DNA of 57,503 nt from Kytococcus schroeteri (GTDB lineage: Bacteria > Actinomycetota > Actinomycetes > Actinomycetales > Dermatophilaceae): positions 1 to 57,503 of the forward strand of contig NZ_PKIZ01000012.1 in NCBI RefSeq assembly GCF_002847825.1, given 5' to 3'. Both the position numbers and the translations under genes were made by a program. Numbering within the stretch: the stretch's first letter is position 1; each line of letters starts with the position of its first letter. Shown one piece after another: positions 38,618 to 47,421 of the stretch. Below the pieces are notes generated by a model. That model had not been told where the DNA came from, ran no database searches, and worked only from the letters and a program-made list of their open reading frames with translations.

Positions 38618-39625
38618 TCAGACGCGTACCACCATCTTCCCCGTGTTGGCGCCGGCCAGCAGGTCCATGAACGCCTGGGGCGCGTTCTCGATGCCGTGGC
38701 GCTCGGTGACCTCCCAGCGCAGCGAGCCGTCGGCCACCCACGGTGCCACCTGGGCCACGAAGGCGTCCTTCTCGGCCTCGAAGTCCGCCGCCAGCAGGCC
38801 CCGCAGGGTGAGGCGCTTGCCGATGACCCACGCCAGGTTGCGCGGGGCAGCGGGCGGCTCGGTGGCGTTGTACTGGGCGATGGCGCCGCACATCGCCACG
38901 CGGCCGTGCGGGTTGAGGGCGCCGATCGCGGCCTCCAGGTGGTCGCCGCCCACGTTGTCGAAGTACACGTCGATGCCGTCCGGTGCGGCCTCGGCCAGCT
39001 GCCCGGGCAGGTCGCCGGCGCGGTAGTCGATGGCGGCGTCGAACCCGAGCTCGCGCAGATGGGCGGCCTTCTCCGGGCCACCGGCGGAGCCGATGACGCG
39101 AGAGGCGCCCATGAGCCGCGCGAGCTGGCCGACCATGGAGCCGACGGCGCCGGCCGCGCCGGAGACGAAGACCGCGTCGCCCTCGCGGAACTCGGCGGTG
39201 CGGGTGAGGCCGCCCCAGGCGGTGAGGCCGGGCATGCCGAGCACGCCCAGGTAGGCGGCGTCGGGCACCGAGGTGGTGTCCACGGCGCGGGCGTCGGCGG
39301 CGTTGAGCACCGCGAGGTCGCGCCAGCCGGCGAAGTGCGTGACCTGCGTGCCCACGGGCAGGGCGTCGGAGCGGGACTCGACGACCTCACCCACGGCGTG
39401 GCCGGTGAGCGGCTCGTCCACCTGGAAGGGCGGGATGTAGCTGGGCCGGTCGTCCATGCGGCCGCGCATGTACGGGTCCACGCTCACCACGCTGTTGCGC
39501 ACCAGGACCTGGCCGTCCTCCAGGGACGGCAGCTCGGCGGTCTCGGTGCGGAAGTTCTCGGCCGTGGGGGCGCCCGTGGGCCGGCTGGCCAGGACGATGC
39601 GGGTGGACGTGCGGTCGGTGCTCAC
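38618..39625 (-). CDS. NADP-dependent MDR oxidoreductase (zinc-free)
   Basis: A 335-residue medium-chain reductase of the leukotriene-B4 dehydrogenase/CurA-like subgroup. The N-terminus has DGQVLVRNSVVSVDPYMRGRM, and the Rossmann motif is FVSGAAGAVGSMVGQLARLMG (about residue 148). The Tyr-containing DVYFDNVGGDHLEAAIGAL segment is at about 218. Zinc ligands of alcohol dehydrogenases are absent, as in this subgroup. It probably reduces enones or quinone-like compounds. The GTG start at 39625 has GGAAGG upstream. It is followed downstream, head-on, by the kinase gene and lies just behind the large helicase gene on the same strand, with a 77-base gap. Confidence 0.85.
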   Translation of the reverse strand: MSTDRTSTRIVLASRPTGAPTAENFRTETAELPSLEDGQVLVRNSVVSVDPYMRGRMDDRPSYIPPFQVDEPLTGHAVGEVVESRSDALPVGTQVTHFAGWRDLAVLNAADARAVDTTSVPDAAYLGVLGMPGLTAWGGLTRTAEFREGDAVFVSGAAGAVGSMVGQLARLMGASRVIGSAGGPEKAAHLRELGFDAAIDYRAGDLPGQLAEAAPDGIDVYFDNVGGDHLEAAIGALNPHGRVAMCGAIAQYNATEPPAAPRNLAWVIGKRLTLRGLLAADFEAEKDAFVAQVAPWVADGSLRWEVTERHGIENAPQAFMDLLAGANTGKMVVRV

Positions 39626-39702
39626 AGCGGTGCCTTCCGGGGTCGGGGGAGGGGCGCGTGGGGAACGCGTGGGTGGCTCGGGGTGTTCCGGGGTGGTTGG
39701 GC

Positions 39703-42700
39703 TCAGGCGGCGGCGCTCGCTGCCTGATACATGTCGGCGGGCAAGGGGCGGTCGAGCTCCCAGATGACGGACATGGGCGCCGACCCCTCCGAGGACCGGT
39801 AGCGGGCCGTTCCCAGGCACATGAATCCGGGCGTGTGCCCGAACTCGTCGCGCGTACTGGTGGTGCGTGCAAAGAGCACGACGTGGCTGCCCTGCTCCTG
39901 GTGGTGGATGTACCGCTGACCAGTGGGGCTGATGGGCGTGGTCCGCGACTGGGATTGCCAGTGGAAGACCTCGGGGCCCATGGCGTAGTCGTGGTACATC
40001 GTGCTGGGTGAGAACAGGGCGTCCGACTTCTTGAGCGTGACGAGCAGGGCGTCGGTCTGCCAGGTGGGCGACCAGTAGACCCCTTCACGGTGGCTGATGG
40101 TCTGGCTCGCCTCGGCGGTCTGATCCAACGCCGCGAGGATCTCTTCGCGCGCATAGGTGGCGTGCGAGGCCAGACCGGTTGCGCTCAACGGCCCGGGGAG
40201 GGGTTGCGAAACGTGCCGGATGCGGTCTTCAGCGATGTCGAGAATAGCTAGGAACTCGTCGCAGGCAGGGCGGCAGGAGGCCAGGTGCGCCAAGCCGTCG
40301 GCCCACGTGGTGCGGCCGCCCTTGGGCCAGACGATGCCGTGGAGCATGCGGCCGAACCGCTGCAGCTCCGGCGACGCAGCACCGTAGGCAGGCGCATCCG
40401 CAGAGAGCCAGGCACGGTAGGCGTCGAGGCGCGCGCGGTCGTCAACGCGGAAGAACATGTGCCGCCGTCGCAGCAGTTCTGCCTCATCTGGCGTGGTCCG
40501 ATCGTCCACGCTGAGCCCCGCCTGCCGACGCAGGTCGGTCCACGAGGCATTCTTCACCAGACGTTCTGCCTCGGTTCCGAGCGCATCAGCGAAATCCGCC
40601 AAGGAGATGTCGCTGTAGGCCCTCAGGGAGGCGACGAGACGTGGCTTGTTGAGTGTCAGCGAGGCCTTGAGCGAGCTGATGACCTCGTCGTAGGTGACGT
40701 CGTCGAGCACGATCTGACTGCCTGCCGGAAGTAGCGGAAAGCCGTGTTCCGCATGCTTCTGGAGCTCGCCTCGAGTGGCTCCGGTCATGGCCATGAAGCG
40801 ACGCTCCAGACGGAAGCCCTCATGCTGGTGGCCTACAAAGTCCAGTGCCGTCAGCACCGCCTTGCTGGGGTGTCGGCGTAGTCCGCGGCCCAGCTGCTGC
40901 AGAAAGATGGTGGCGCTGTCGGTGGGGCGGAGGAAGAGGACCGTGTCGACCTGCGGGATGTCCACGCCCTCGTTGAAGAGGTCTGCCGTGAAGATCGCGC
41001 AGATGTCACCGCTGATGAGGGCTGCACGAGTCTCGGCGCGCTGCTCCGCAGAGGAGTCACCGGTGAGGGCTCGCGCGGGGAGGCCAGCCTCGGTGAACAC
41101 GGCGGCCATGAAGCGGGCGTGGTCGACGCCCACGCAGAATCCGATCGCGCGCATCTGTCGCGGGTCGGCGACCTTGTCTCGCACCGCCTTGAGGATGATG
41201 CGCGCCCGGGCCTGGTTGCCGGTGTAGAGTGCCGTCAGCTGGTCGGTGTCGTAGGAGCCTCGCTGAAATCGCACCTGGGTCAGGTCGGTCGAATCTGCGA
41301 TGCCGAAATAGTGGAAGGGTGCGAGGAGATCGCCGGCGAGGGCATCCCACAGCCGCAACTCGAACGCGGTCCGTCCGTCGAAGTAGGCATCCTGCACGCG
41401 GACGCCGTCGGCACGTTCAGGCGTTGCGGTCAGGCCGAGCATCTCCCGCGGGGTGAAATGGTCCAGCACCCGTCGGTACGTGGCGGCCTCGGCGTGGTGG
41501 AACTCGTCGACGATCACCACGTCAAAGTGATCCGCGGGCAGGTCCTCTACGTTGCCGCTCAGACTCTGCACCGTGGCAAAGACGTGGTCCCATCGCGTGG
41601 GCTGCCGACCAAACCCGTAGATCTCACCAAAGGTGCCGTCCCCGAGAATCTCGCGGAAGGTGCGCCGGGCCTGGTCGAGGATCTCCAAGCGGTGGGCGAT
41701 GAAGAGCAGACGCGGAGGCCTGGTCGAGGCCTCGGACAGGTTGCGATAGTCAAAGGCCGCCACCACCGTCTTGCCTGTCCCGGTGGCCGCCACCAGAAGG
41801 TTCCGATGGCGGTCGTGGACCACGCGTTCGGCCTCGAGGGCGTCCAGCATCTCCTGCTGGTACGGATACGGCCGGTGGCGGAGTCCCGAGAGGTCCATGA
41901 CCAATTCGCTCGAGGTCTTGCCGCCCGCCATGAGCAGTGCCTCGTCGAGGCGCTCGCCGTCCTCAGCGGGGTCGTAGTCCTCAAAACTGGGGTCATTCCA
42001 GTACGAGTCAAAGGTGGCGCGAAACTTCTCCAAGAGGTGGGGAGTACCGGCCTGCGTGATGCGCACGTTCCATTCCAGACCGTCGAGCAGCGCGGATCGG
42101 GACAGGTTGGACGAGCCGACATACGCCGTGTGGAAACCGGTCCTGCGGCGGAACATCCACGCCTTGGCGTGCAGACGCGTTGAGCGAGACTCGTAGTGCA
42201 CCTTGACCTGGGCGCCGAATTCCTGGACGAGCCAGTCCAGCGCGCGACGCTCCGTGGCTCCCATGTAGGTGGTGGTGATGATGCGGAAAGGCACTCCGGC
42301 CTGCGCGATGGGGCGCAGCTCGCGCTCCATGGTGCGTAGACCCGCAAACTTGATGAAGGCGCACAACAAGTCGACCTCGTCGGCGCTGTCGAGCTCCCGG
42401 GAGATTTCCATACCCATCGACGGCTCACCGTGGGCGTTGGTCAACAGCGTGGACTCGCCGAGTGGGGTGTTCGGGCCGGTTCGATAACGCGGCGCCAGGC
42501 CGATCGCCGGGGGCGTGATGACAGAGACGAGTCGTTCGAGCCGGTCGCCAGCGGGTGCTTCGTCTTCCGCCTCGATGACCTCGGCCACCGCCTCGACCAG
42601 CGCGGCGCGGTCGGCGCCAGCCTTTCGCTGTGCCAGAGCGCGCCGCAGCGCCGCCGTGAGGTGGGTGACCGCGAACTCCACCTCGTCGTCACCGGAGACG

Positions 42701-42798
42701 GGCTCGTGGTGCACGTCCGCCTCGACAGATGCGAGGTGACCGTGCAGCGCACGGGTGACGAGCTGGTCGTAGCGGCCGTCGGGCAGGGCGTCGGTCAT
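39703..42798 (-). CDS. PLD-like nuclease, SF2 helicase and DUF3427 fusion protein
   Basis: A 1031-residue multidomain protein. An N-terminal region is followed by a phospholipase-D-like domain with an HxK motif (LHAKAWMFRRR, about residue 208) and GSSNLS. The SF2 helicase core has Walker A AATGTGKT (about 336), VIVDEFHH (about 430), LTATPERADG and the motif VI stretch QQLGRGLRRHPSK (about 636). The last 230 residues match the DUF3427 region. Such proteins are often annotated as restriction-subunit-R-like and occur in variable regions. The gene is noticeably lower in GC (about 60-65% by eye) than its neighbours, with rarer A/T-ending codons, suggesting recent acquisition. A defence role is plausible but unproven. 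The ATG at 42798 has a weak ribosome site. Confidence 0.85.
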   Translation of the reverse strand: MTDALPDGRYDQLVTRALHGHLASVEADVHHEPVSGDDEVEFAVTHLTAALRRALAQRKAGADRAALVEAVAEVIEAEDEAPAGDRLERLVSVITPPAIGLAPRYRTGPNTPLGESTLLTNAHGEPSMGMEISRELDSADEVDLLCAFIKFAGLRTMERELRPIAQAGVPFRIITTTYMGATERRALDWLVQEFGAQVKVHYESRSTRLHAKAWMFRRRTGFHTAYVGSSNLSRSALLDGLEWNVRITQAGTPHLLEKFRATFDSYWNDPSFEDYDPAEDGERLDEALLMAGGKTSSELVMDLSGLRHRPYPYQQEMLDALEAERVVHDRHRNLLVAATGTGKTVVAAFDYRNLSEASTRPPRLLFIAHRLEILDQARRTFREILGDGTFGEIYGFGRQPTRWDHVFATVQSLSGNVEDLPADHFDVVIVDEFHHAEAATYRRVLDHFTPREMLGLTATPERADGVRVQDAYFDGRTAFELRLWDALAGDLLAPFHYFGIADSTDLTQVRFQRGSYDTDQLTALYTGNQARARIILKAVRDKVADPRQMRAIGFCVGVDHARFMAAVFTEAGLPARALTGDSSAEQRAETRAALISGDICAIFTADLFNEGVDIPQVDTVLFLRPTDSATIFLQQLGRGLRRHPSKAVLTALDFVGHQHEGFRLERRFMAMTGATRGELQKHAEHGFPLLPAGSQIVLDDVTYDEVISSLKASLTLNKPRLVASLRAYSDISLADFADALGTEAERLVKNASWTDLRRQAGLSVDDRTTPDEAELLRRRHMFFRVDDRARLDAYRAWLSADAPAYGAASPELQRFGRMLHGIVWPKGGRTTWADGLAHLASCRPACDEFLAILDIAEDRIRHVSQPLPGPLSATGLASHATYAREEILAALDQTAEASQTISHREGVYWSPTWQTDALLVTLKKSDALFSPSTMYHDYAMGPEVFHWQSQSRTTPISPTGQRYIHHQEQGSHVVLFARTTSTRDEFGHTPGFMCLGTARYRSSEGSAPMSVIWELDRPLPADMYQAASAAA

Positions 42799-42897
42799 GC
42801 GGGGCAGCTTGCCAGCTCCCCGCGACAACTTCACCGCCCCTGACCCCACCCCACGGTCGGACCTTGCCCCGTAAGGCCGTGGGCGACAATCCACCCC

Positions 42898-43518
42898 ATG
42901 GCCGTGGACCCCAACCAGATGACCCCGCAGGCGTACCTGGAGTACCTCAACGCCGAGTCCGCCCGCCGCCGGCAGGAGCAGGCCGCCCGCATGCTCGGTG
43001 ACCGCGCCACCGCCACGGCGCAGCCCGCCAGCTCCGAGGCCACCACCGGCGTGGTCGTCGACGGCGCCGGCAGCGCCACCACGGTGCCGTCCATGCCCCA
43101 GGCCCGCCACGGCATCGAGAGCCCGGCCGCCACCACGCCCACGCTCAACCCCACCACCACCGAGGGCGAGCAGCCCCAGACCGTGGCCGAGCGCCTGGGC
43201 TCCCCGGGGCACTGGTTCTGGGGCGCGGTCTGGGCCGCCCTGGCCGGCACCGCCTCGTGGTCCCTGCCGGGTGTGGGCCAGCTCCTCACCGGCCGGTGGT
43301 TCACCGCGTTCCTGCTGTTCTTCGCCTACGACGACCTGGCCGACTGGGTGGGCTCCTCCACCTGGCTGGCCGACGCCACCGGGCAGACGCCCGACACCCT
43401 CCGCAGCTGGCTGCCGTGGGTGGTGGCGGCCCACGCCGCCCTCGCCGCACTGCGCTCCACCTTCGCCCCCAAGAACCCCGCCACGCCGTCCCAGGAGGAC
43501 GACGCGGCGGGGGAGTGA
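42898..43518 (+). CDS. Membrane protein of unknown function with TM2-like segment
   Basis: A 206-residue protein. The first 95 residues are polar, Ala/Thr/Pro-rich with a short charged helix (YLEYLNAESARRRQEQAARML). The rest has about three hydrophobic segments with SLPGVGQLLTGRWFTAFLLFFAYDDLADW, reminiscent of TM2-type membrane proteins. I cannot name a function. The ATG follows GACAAT with seven bases between and TTGCCC 15 bases further up, so it may be leaderless. It is divergent from the helicase gene and ends against a strong hairpin. Confidence 0.6.
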   Translation: MAVDPNQMTPQAYLEYLNAESARRRQEQAARMLGDRATATAQPASSEATTGVVVDGAGSATTVPSMPQARHGIESPAATTPTLNPTTTEGEQPQTVAERLGSPGHWFWGAVWAALAGTASWSLPGVGQLLTGRWFTAFLLFFAYDDLADWVGSSTWLADATGQTPDTLRSWLPWVVAAHAALAALRSTFAPKNPATPSQEDDAAGE

Positions 43519-43525
43519 CCGACCA

Positions 43526-43557
43526 CCGGCCGGCGGGGAGCACGCCCCGCCGGCCGG
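43526..43557. terminator. Bidirectional terminator hairpin
   Basis: Perfect 13-bp stem, CCGGCCGGCGGGG (43526-43538) and CCCCGCCGGCCGG (43545-43557), loop AGCACG, filling the gap between two convergent genes. Confidence 0.7.
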
Positions 43558-43560
43558 ACC

Positions 43561-44187
43561 TCAACGACGTGACCGGTGCGAGGGTCCGGCGAAGGTGTCC
43601 ACCGGCCCCCAGGGTGTCTGCGTGGGCGGCATCGGCGCAGGGTGCCGCCCCGGCCGCGCCCCACCCGGGGTACGCGTGAAGCCCGCCACTGCCCGGTCGT
43701 GCCCCGCCAGCCACAGCACGGCACCCACCACCAGCATCACCCCGGAGCCCATGCCCACCAAGATGCCGACGGCCGTCCCACCCAGGCCCAGCAGCACCGC
43801 GCCGAGCGGCACCGCATCGGTCATCCACACCGTGCCGCCGACGCAGTCCACCTCGTGCGCGCCCGAGCTCTCCACGGTGAACGCTCCCCGCAGAGCCACG
43901 TCGGAACCCACCACGCGGCGGTCGTAGGACTCGGCAGCCACCGGCAGCGAGCGGTCGTCGGGCCCCACCACGCGGCACTGCGCGTCCGGCGACGCCTCCC
44001 GCGGTGCCACGAGCAGGTGGCGGTCGCCGGCCCGCAGCTGAACGGTCTCACCGGTCACCACCGGGCGGTGCACGTCGGCCGCGGCCGTGGCACCCGACAT
44101 GCCCACCGCCCCCAGCACCATGAGCGCCACCGCGCCCAGCACCCCCAGGGCGCCCAACGTGGTCAGAACCCTTCCCCAAGCCCTCAT
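43561..44187 (-). CDS. Two-cysteine membrane protein, paralog A
   Basis: A 208-residue protein with an N-terminal membrane helix (about residues 10-32) and an extracytoplasmic domain of about 95 residues containing two cysteines (AQCRVVGPDDR and HEVDCVGG). A long hydrophobic region (about 125-165) and a polar, Pro/Arg-rich tail follow. It shares this plan, and the short motifs G-D-x-H-L-L, C-x-V-x-G and V-x-C, with the proteins at 44582-45193 and 53521-54411. The paired cysteines probably form a disulphide outside the cell. I do not recognise the family. The ATG at 44187 follows GGGAGGG. Confidence 0.6.
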   Translation of the reverse strand: MRAWGRVLTTLGALGVLGAVALMVLGAVGMSGATAAADVHRPVVTGETVQLRAGDRHLLVAPREASPDAQCRVVGPDDRSLPVAAESYDRRVVGSDVALRGAFTVESSGAHEVDCVGGTVWMTDAVPLGAVLLGLGGTAVGILVGMGSGVMLVVGAVLWLAGHDRAVAGFTRTPGGARPGRHPAPMPPTQTPWGPVDTFAGPSHRSRR

Positions 44188-44353
44188 CAGACCCTCCCGT
44201 GCGTCGATCCGTGCGCTGCTCCGTGTGCCTCCCACGGTGTCACCGGCGTCGCACAGACCCCCTCACCCCGATGGGGGAAGCCCCACCTCCAGCCCCGCGC
44301 GCCGGTGCACCGCCGGGCGGACCAGCTCCCCGCCGCGCCCCGCACCCACGGCG

Positions 44354-44387
44354 GAGGCCCCGCCCACCCGAGGGTGTGCGGGGCCTC
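44354..44387. terminator. Hairpin in the 44.2-44.6 kb gap
   Basis: A 16-bp stem with one mismatch, GAGGCCCCGCCCACCC (44354-44369) and GGGTGTGCGGGGCCTC (44372-44387), downstream of the remnant reading frame on the minus strand. The 394-base gap (44188-44581) otherwise holds only that remnant. Confidence 0.55.
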
Positions 44388-44412
44388 GCCGCCCAGAGGG
44401 CGCGGTGCACGC

Positions 44413-44529
44413 TCAGGCGCGGTAGGCCGCCCACTGGGCGTGCATGCGGCTCACATGCCCGGGGTGAAGCCGGTCGTGTGCGCGGACGAGCGGGTATGTG
44501 CCGTCGAAGGCAGGCGGGTCCCAGCGCGC
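44413..44529 (-). pseudogene. Possible C-terminal gene remnant
   Basis: On the minus strand a 38-codon frame ends at a TGA (44415 to 44413) just before a terminator hairpin. It reads as plausible protein (RWDPPAFDGTYPLVRAHDRL, then HPGHVSRMHAQWAAYRA) but is cut off upstream by an in-frame TGA at 44532-44530. It has no convincing full-length start or ribosome site. The natural composition and the hairpin directly after it suggest the tail of a decayed gene. I do not recognise the parent family, and it may be chance. Confidence 0.35.
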
Positions 44530-44581
44530 TCACCGAGCGACGTGACCAACTCATTGCACGATCTGCATGCGTTCCCGCGCA

Positions 44582-45193
44582 TCACTCCCAGGGGGCGCGG
44601 TGCGCCGGGGGAGGCGGGGCCGACTGGCCGTAGGGGGAGGGCTGGACAGGCTGGCCGTACCCGCCGCCGTACCCGCCCGGGTGGCGCGGTCGGTTCTCCC
44701 GCCCGGCCCCCACCACCCACAGGACGATCCCCAGCACCAGGGCCAGCCCCGCGCCGAGGCCCACCGGCACTGCGGCCAGGAGGCCCATACCGGACACCCC
44801 CAGGGTGGTCAGCGAGACGGCGTCGGTGAAGTGGACGTCCGGGTCGGTGCAGCGCACCGTGTGGGGGCCGTCGGCAGTCACGGTGATGCCCCCGGCCAGG
44901 CCCACCAGGTCCTCGGCGATGGCCACCTGGTCCTCCGTGGGCTGCGTGGACACCTCCCGACCGTCGGGCCCCTCCACGGTGCACGAGACCGGGCTGCCCT
45001 GCCCGAGGCGGGTGGTGAGCAGGTGCTCGTCGCCGGCGTGCAGCTCCCGGGTGATGCCCGAGCCCACCTCCTGGCCCGCCTCGATGGTCCCGACCGCGCG
45101 GCTCGCACCGACCACCGAAACGACCCCCAGCGCCACGGCCACCAGGCCGCCGAGCACCCCCAGCACCACGAAGACCTGCCCCACCCGCTTCAT
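44582..45193 (-). CDS. Two-cysteine membrane protein, paralog B
   Basis: A 203-residue relative of the neighbouring 43561-44187 protein. It has an N-terminal helix (VFVVLGVLGGLVAVALGVVSVVG) and an extracytoplasmic domain with the two conserved cysteines (PVSCTVEGPDGR, about residue 69; HTVRCTDPD, about 112) and the G-D-E-H-L-L motif. A hydrophobic region (about 128-165) and a Gly/Tyr/Pro/Gln-rich tail (GGYGGGYGQPVQPSPYGQ) follow. The tail composition resembles that of paralog C at 53521-54411. The ATG at 45193 has AAGGAGGA upstream. Function unknown; repeated architecture suggests an envelope sensor or scaffold. Confidence 0.6.
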   Translation of the reverse strand: MKRVGQVFVVLGVLGGLVAVALGVVSVVGASRAVGTIEAGQEVGSGITRELHAGDEHLLTTRLGQGSPVSCTVEGPDGREVSTQPTEDQVAIAEDLVGLAGGITVTADGPHTVRCTDPDVHFTDAVSLTTLGVSGMGLLAAVPVGLGAGLALVLGIVLWVVGAGRENRPRHPGGYGGGYGQPVQPSPYGQSAPPPPAHRAPWE

Positions 45194-45338
45194 CGCCGTC
45201 CTCCTTCGTCACCGGCCGTCACCGGCCCTCGTCGAGTCGTCGGGGCGAGCGTCGCACCCGGCGCCGGCGTGCCGGCCGGTGCCGTGGGTGGAACCGGCCC
45301 TGCCACCGCCCCGGCGGGCACCGCCCACGGTCGGAGGA

Positions 45339-46631
45339 TCAGAGCAGCTCGAGCAGCTGTTGGGCCGCCAGGTAGGCGAACAGCGCCGCGCACACCACCA
45401 GCATCGCGTTGCTCAGCCACCGGTTGCGCCACGCCGCCGGCGTGCGGTCGGTGTTGAGGATCCACAGCAGCGTGATGGCCAGGAAGGGCATGAAGAAGGC
45501 GCCCAGCACGCCGTAGGCGAGGATCAGCCAGACCGGCTTGCCGAGGAACATCATGACCATCGGCGGAAAGGTCAGCCACAGCACGAAGGCCGTGTACCAG
45601 CGTCCGCCGGCTTGGCGGTCCGGGTGGTCCTCGGGCTTGCCCAGGGCGTCACCGGCGAAGTCCGCGAACATCATCGACACGCCGTTCCACACGCCGATGA
45701 GGGAGCTCATGGCCGCCGCCCAGAAGCCCACCAGGAAGAGCGTGCCCACCGCGCGGCCGTAGCGGTCGGCGAGCACGTCCGAGAGCTGCAGCAGGCCCTT
45801 GTCGCCCGAGCCCACCGACTGGGTGCTGGAGTACAGCAGCTCGGCACCCACGATGAGCGTGGAGATGACGAAGATGCCGGTGACCACGTAGGCCACCGTG
45901 TTGTCCGTGCGCATGAGCCGCATGTGCGCCGGGGTGGTCCAGCCCTTCTCGCGGATCCAGTAGCCGTAGGCCGCCAGCGTGATGGTGCCGCCGACGCCGC
46001 CGGCCACCGAGAGCAGGTTCACCAGGCCACCGGCGGGCACCTGCGGCACCAGCCCCCGCAGCAGCTCCGGCAGGTTGGGCAGGGTGAACGCGGCCGCGGC
46101 CACCATCACCACGAACATGACGCCCACCAGGGCCGCGCAGACCTTCTCGAAGACGTCGTAGCGGCTCAGCAGCACCAGGGCTGCGCCCAGCAGGCCCGAG
46201 ACGATGCCCCACCACGCCACCGACAGGCCCGGGAAGAGGGCGTGCAGCGGGATGCCGGTGCCGGCCATGGCCGCCGCGCCGTAGACGAAGCCCCAGATGA
46301 CGATGTACGGCGCGAAGTACCAGCTGGTCCACCGGCCCAGGCTGCGCCACCCCTCGTAGATGGTGTGCCCGGTGGCCAGGCTGTAGCGGCCGGCGCCCTC
46401 CACGAGCGCGATCTTGAGCACGCAGCCCACGACCACCGCCCACAGCAGGGCGTAGCCGTACTTCTGGCCGGCGATGACGGTGGCCACCAGGTCGGCGGCG
46501 CCCACTCCCGTGGCCGCGACCACCAGGCCGGGGCCGATGAGGGAGAACCCGCGGCGCTGCTCGACGCGGCCGGAGGCGTCGGTGGCGGGGGTGCCGGCGG
46601 TGGGCGGGGTGTCAGGGGCGGCGTGGCTCAT
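45339..46631 (-). CDS. Nramp-superfamily transporter lacking canonical metal motifs
   Basis: A 430-residue protein with about eleven membrane helices and the Nramp fold. TM1 reads GPGLVVAATGVGAADLVATV followed by KYGYALLW, which aligns with Nramp TM1, but the metal-binding D-P-G-N is replaced by G-A-A-D. In TM6 the usual M-P-H is replaced (GGTITLAAYGYWIREKG). These residues coordinate manganese or iron in canonical Nramps, so the substrate may be a different metal (some Nramp relatives carry magnesium) or something else. A TAGGGT element on the minus strand (46672 to 46667) gives it its own promoter with a short leader. It is downstream of a TetR gene in the same direction. Confidence 0.8.
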   Translation of the reverse strand: MSHAAPDTPPTAGTPATDASGRVEQRRGFSLIGPGLVVAATGVGAADLVATVIAGQKYGYALLWAVVVGCVLKIALVEGAGRYSLATGHTIYEGWRSLGRWTSWYFAPYIVIWGFVYGAAAMAGTGIPLHALFPGLSVAWWGIVSGLLGAALVLLSRYDVFEKVCAALVGVMFVVMVAAAAFTLPNLPELLRGLVPQVPAGGLVNLLSVAGGVGGTITLAAYGYWIREKGWTTPAHMRLMRTDNTVAYVVTGIFVISTLIVGAELLYSSTQSVGSGDKGLLQLSDVLADRYGRAVGTLFLVGFWAAAMSSLIGVWNGVSMMFADFAGDALGKPEDHPDRQAGGRWYTAFVLWLTFPPMVMMFLGKPVWLILAYGVLGAFFMPFLAITLLWILNTDRTPAAWRNRWLSNAMLVVCAALFAYLAAQQLLELL

Positions 46632-46736
46632 GGGGACTCCATCGCGACGGGAGAGGGGAGGGCAGCACCCTACGACGGAGCGTGTCCCGGGTCACATGGG
46701 TCTGGTGCGAGGACGAGGACCGGCCGGGCGGGAGGG

Positions 46737-47318
46737 TCAGGCGGTGGTCGCGGCCTCGACCAGGGTGGTGGCGGTGTCCTCGGCGGCCTCGATGGCGTCG
46801 TCGGCCGGGCCGCGCAGCATCAGGGCGAGCATGCCCTCGTAGGCCACCTCCACCCGGTCGGCCAGGCGCTCGGCTGCGGCGTCGTCGTGGGGCAGCAGCT
46901 CGGCGGCGGCCGCGGTGAGGCGGGCGCGCAGCCGGGTGCGGTCCTCCTCCAGCACCGCGGCCACGGGGGCGGCGGGGGCGGGCTGCGCCGAGGCCGTGGC
47001 GTGGAAGGAGCACCAGCGCTCGCGGAGCCGGCCGTGGTGGTACTCGCGCATGGCCATGAAGACCGAGAGCATCCGCTCGGTGGGGGTGTGCGCCGCCTCC
47101 CAGTGGGCGTCCCACACCTCCGTCCACACCTCCAGGCGGCGCTCCAGGGCTGCCGCCAGTAGGCCGTCCTTGCTCCCGAAGTGTGCGTACATGCTCGAGG
47201 GGGAGGCGCCGGCCTCGCGCAGGAGGGCGTCCACCGGGGTGCTCACCGACCCGTCGACGAACATCATGCGGGTCGCGACCTCGAGGAGGCGCTCGCGGAC
47301 GGGGGTCTTGGCAGCCAT
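46737..47318 (-). CDS. TetR-family regulator 1, divergent from betB
   Basis: A 193-residue TetR regulator. The helix-turn-helix is at about residues 10-56 ([48 protein letters not shown]), followed by an effector domain. It is divergent from the choline/betaine genes, with a repeated AACGTGCGTT operator candidate between, so it probably acts like BetI. TACCCT stands seven bases before its ATG, so it is likely leaderless and autoregulated. It is paralogous to the TetR gene at the other end of the bet cluster (52799-53380), with identical length and near-identical N-terminus (KTPVRERLL). Confidence 0.9.
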   Translation of the reverse strand: MAAKTPVRERLLEVATRMMFVDGSVSTPVDALLREAGASPSSMYAHFGSKDGLLAAALERRLEVWTEVWDAHWEAAHTPTERMLSVFMAMREYHHGRLRERWCSFHATASAQPAPAAPVAAVLEEDRTRLRARLTAAAAELLPHDDAAAERLADRVEVAYEGMLALMLRGPADDAIEAAEDTATTLVEAATTA

Positions 47319-47353
47319 GGCGCAGAGGGTAGCCCTGGGAGGGGCAATTGCAT

Positions 47354-47380
47354 AACGTGCGTTCTGAAGGAACGTGCGTT
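47354..47380. promoter_or_regulatory. Candidate TetR/BetI operator upstream of betB
   Basis: Two copies of AACGTGCGTT (47354-47363 and 47371-47380), each itself a near-palindrome (AACG..CGTT), centres 17 bases apart. They lie between the leaderless TetR start and the betB ribosome site. Confidence 0.65.
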
Positions 47381-47421
47381 ACGTTTGGTGCAGACCTTCC
47401 CCGCTCACCAGGAGGCACGAC

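Noticed and set aside
45211..45232. Short tandem repeat GTCACCGGCC upstream of paralog B
   Set aside because: Two 10-base copies in GC-rich intergenic DNA, not conserved elsewhere in the window and without supporting promoter elements.
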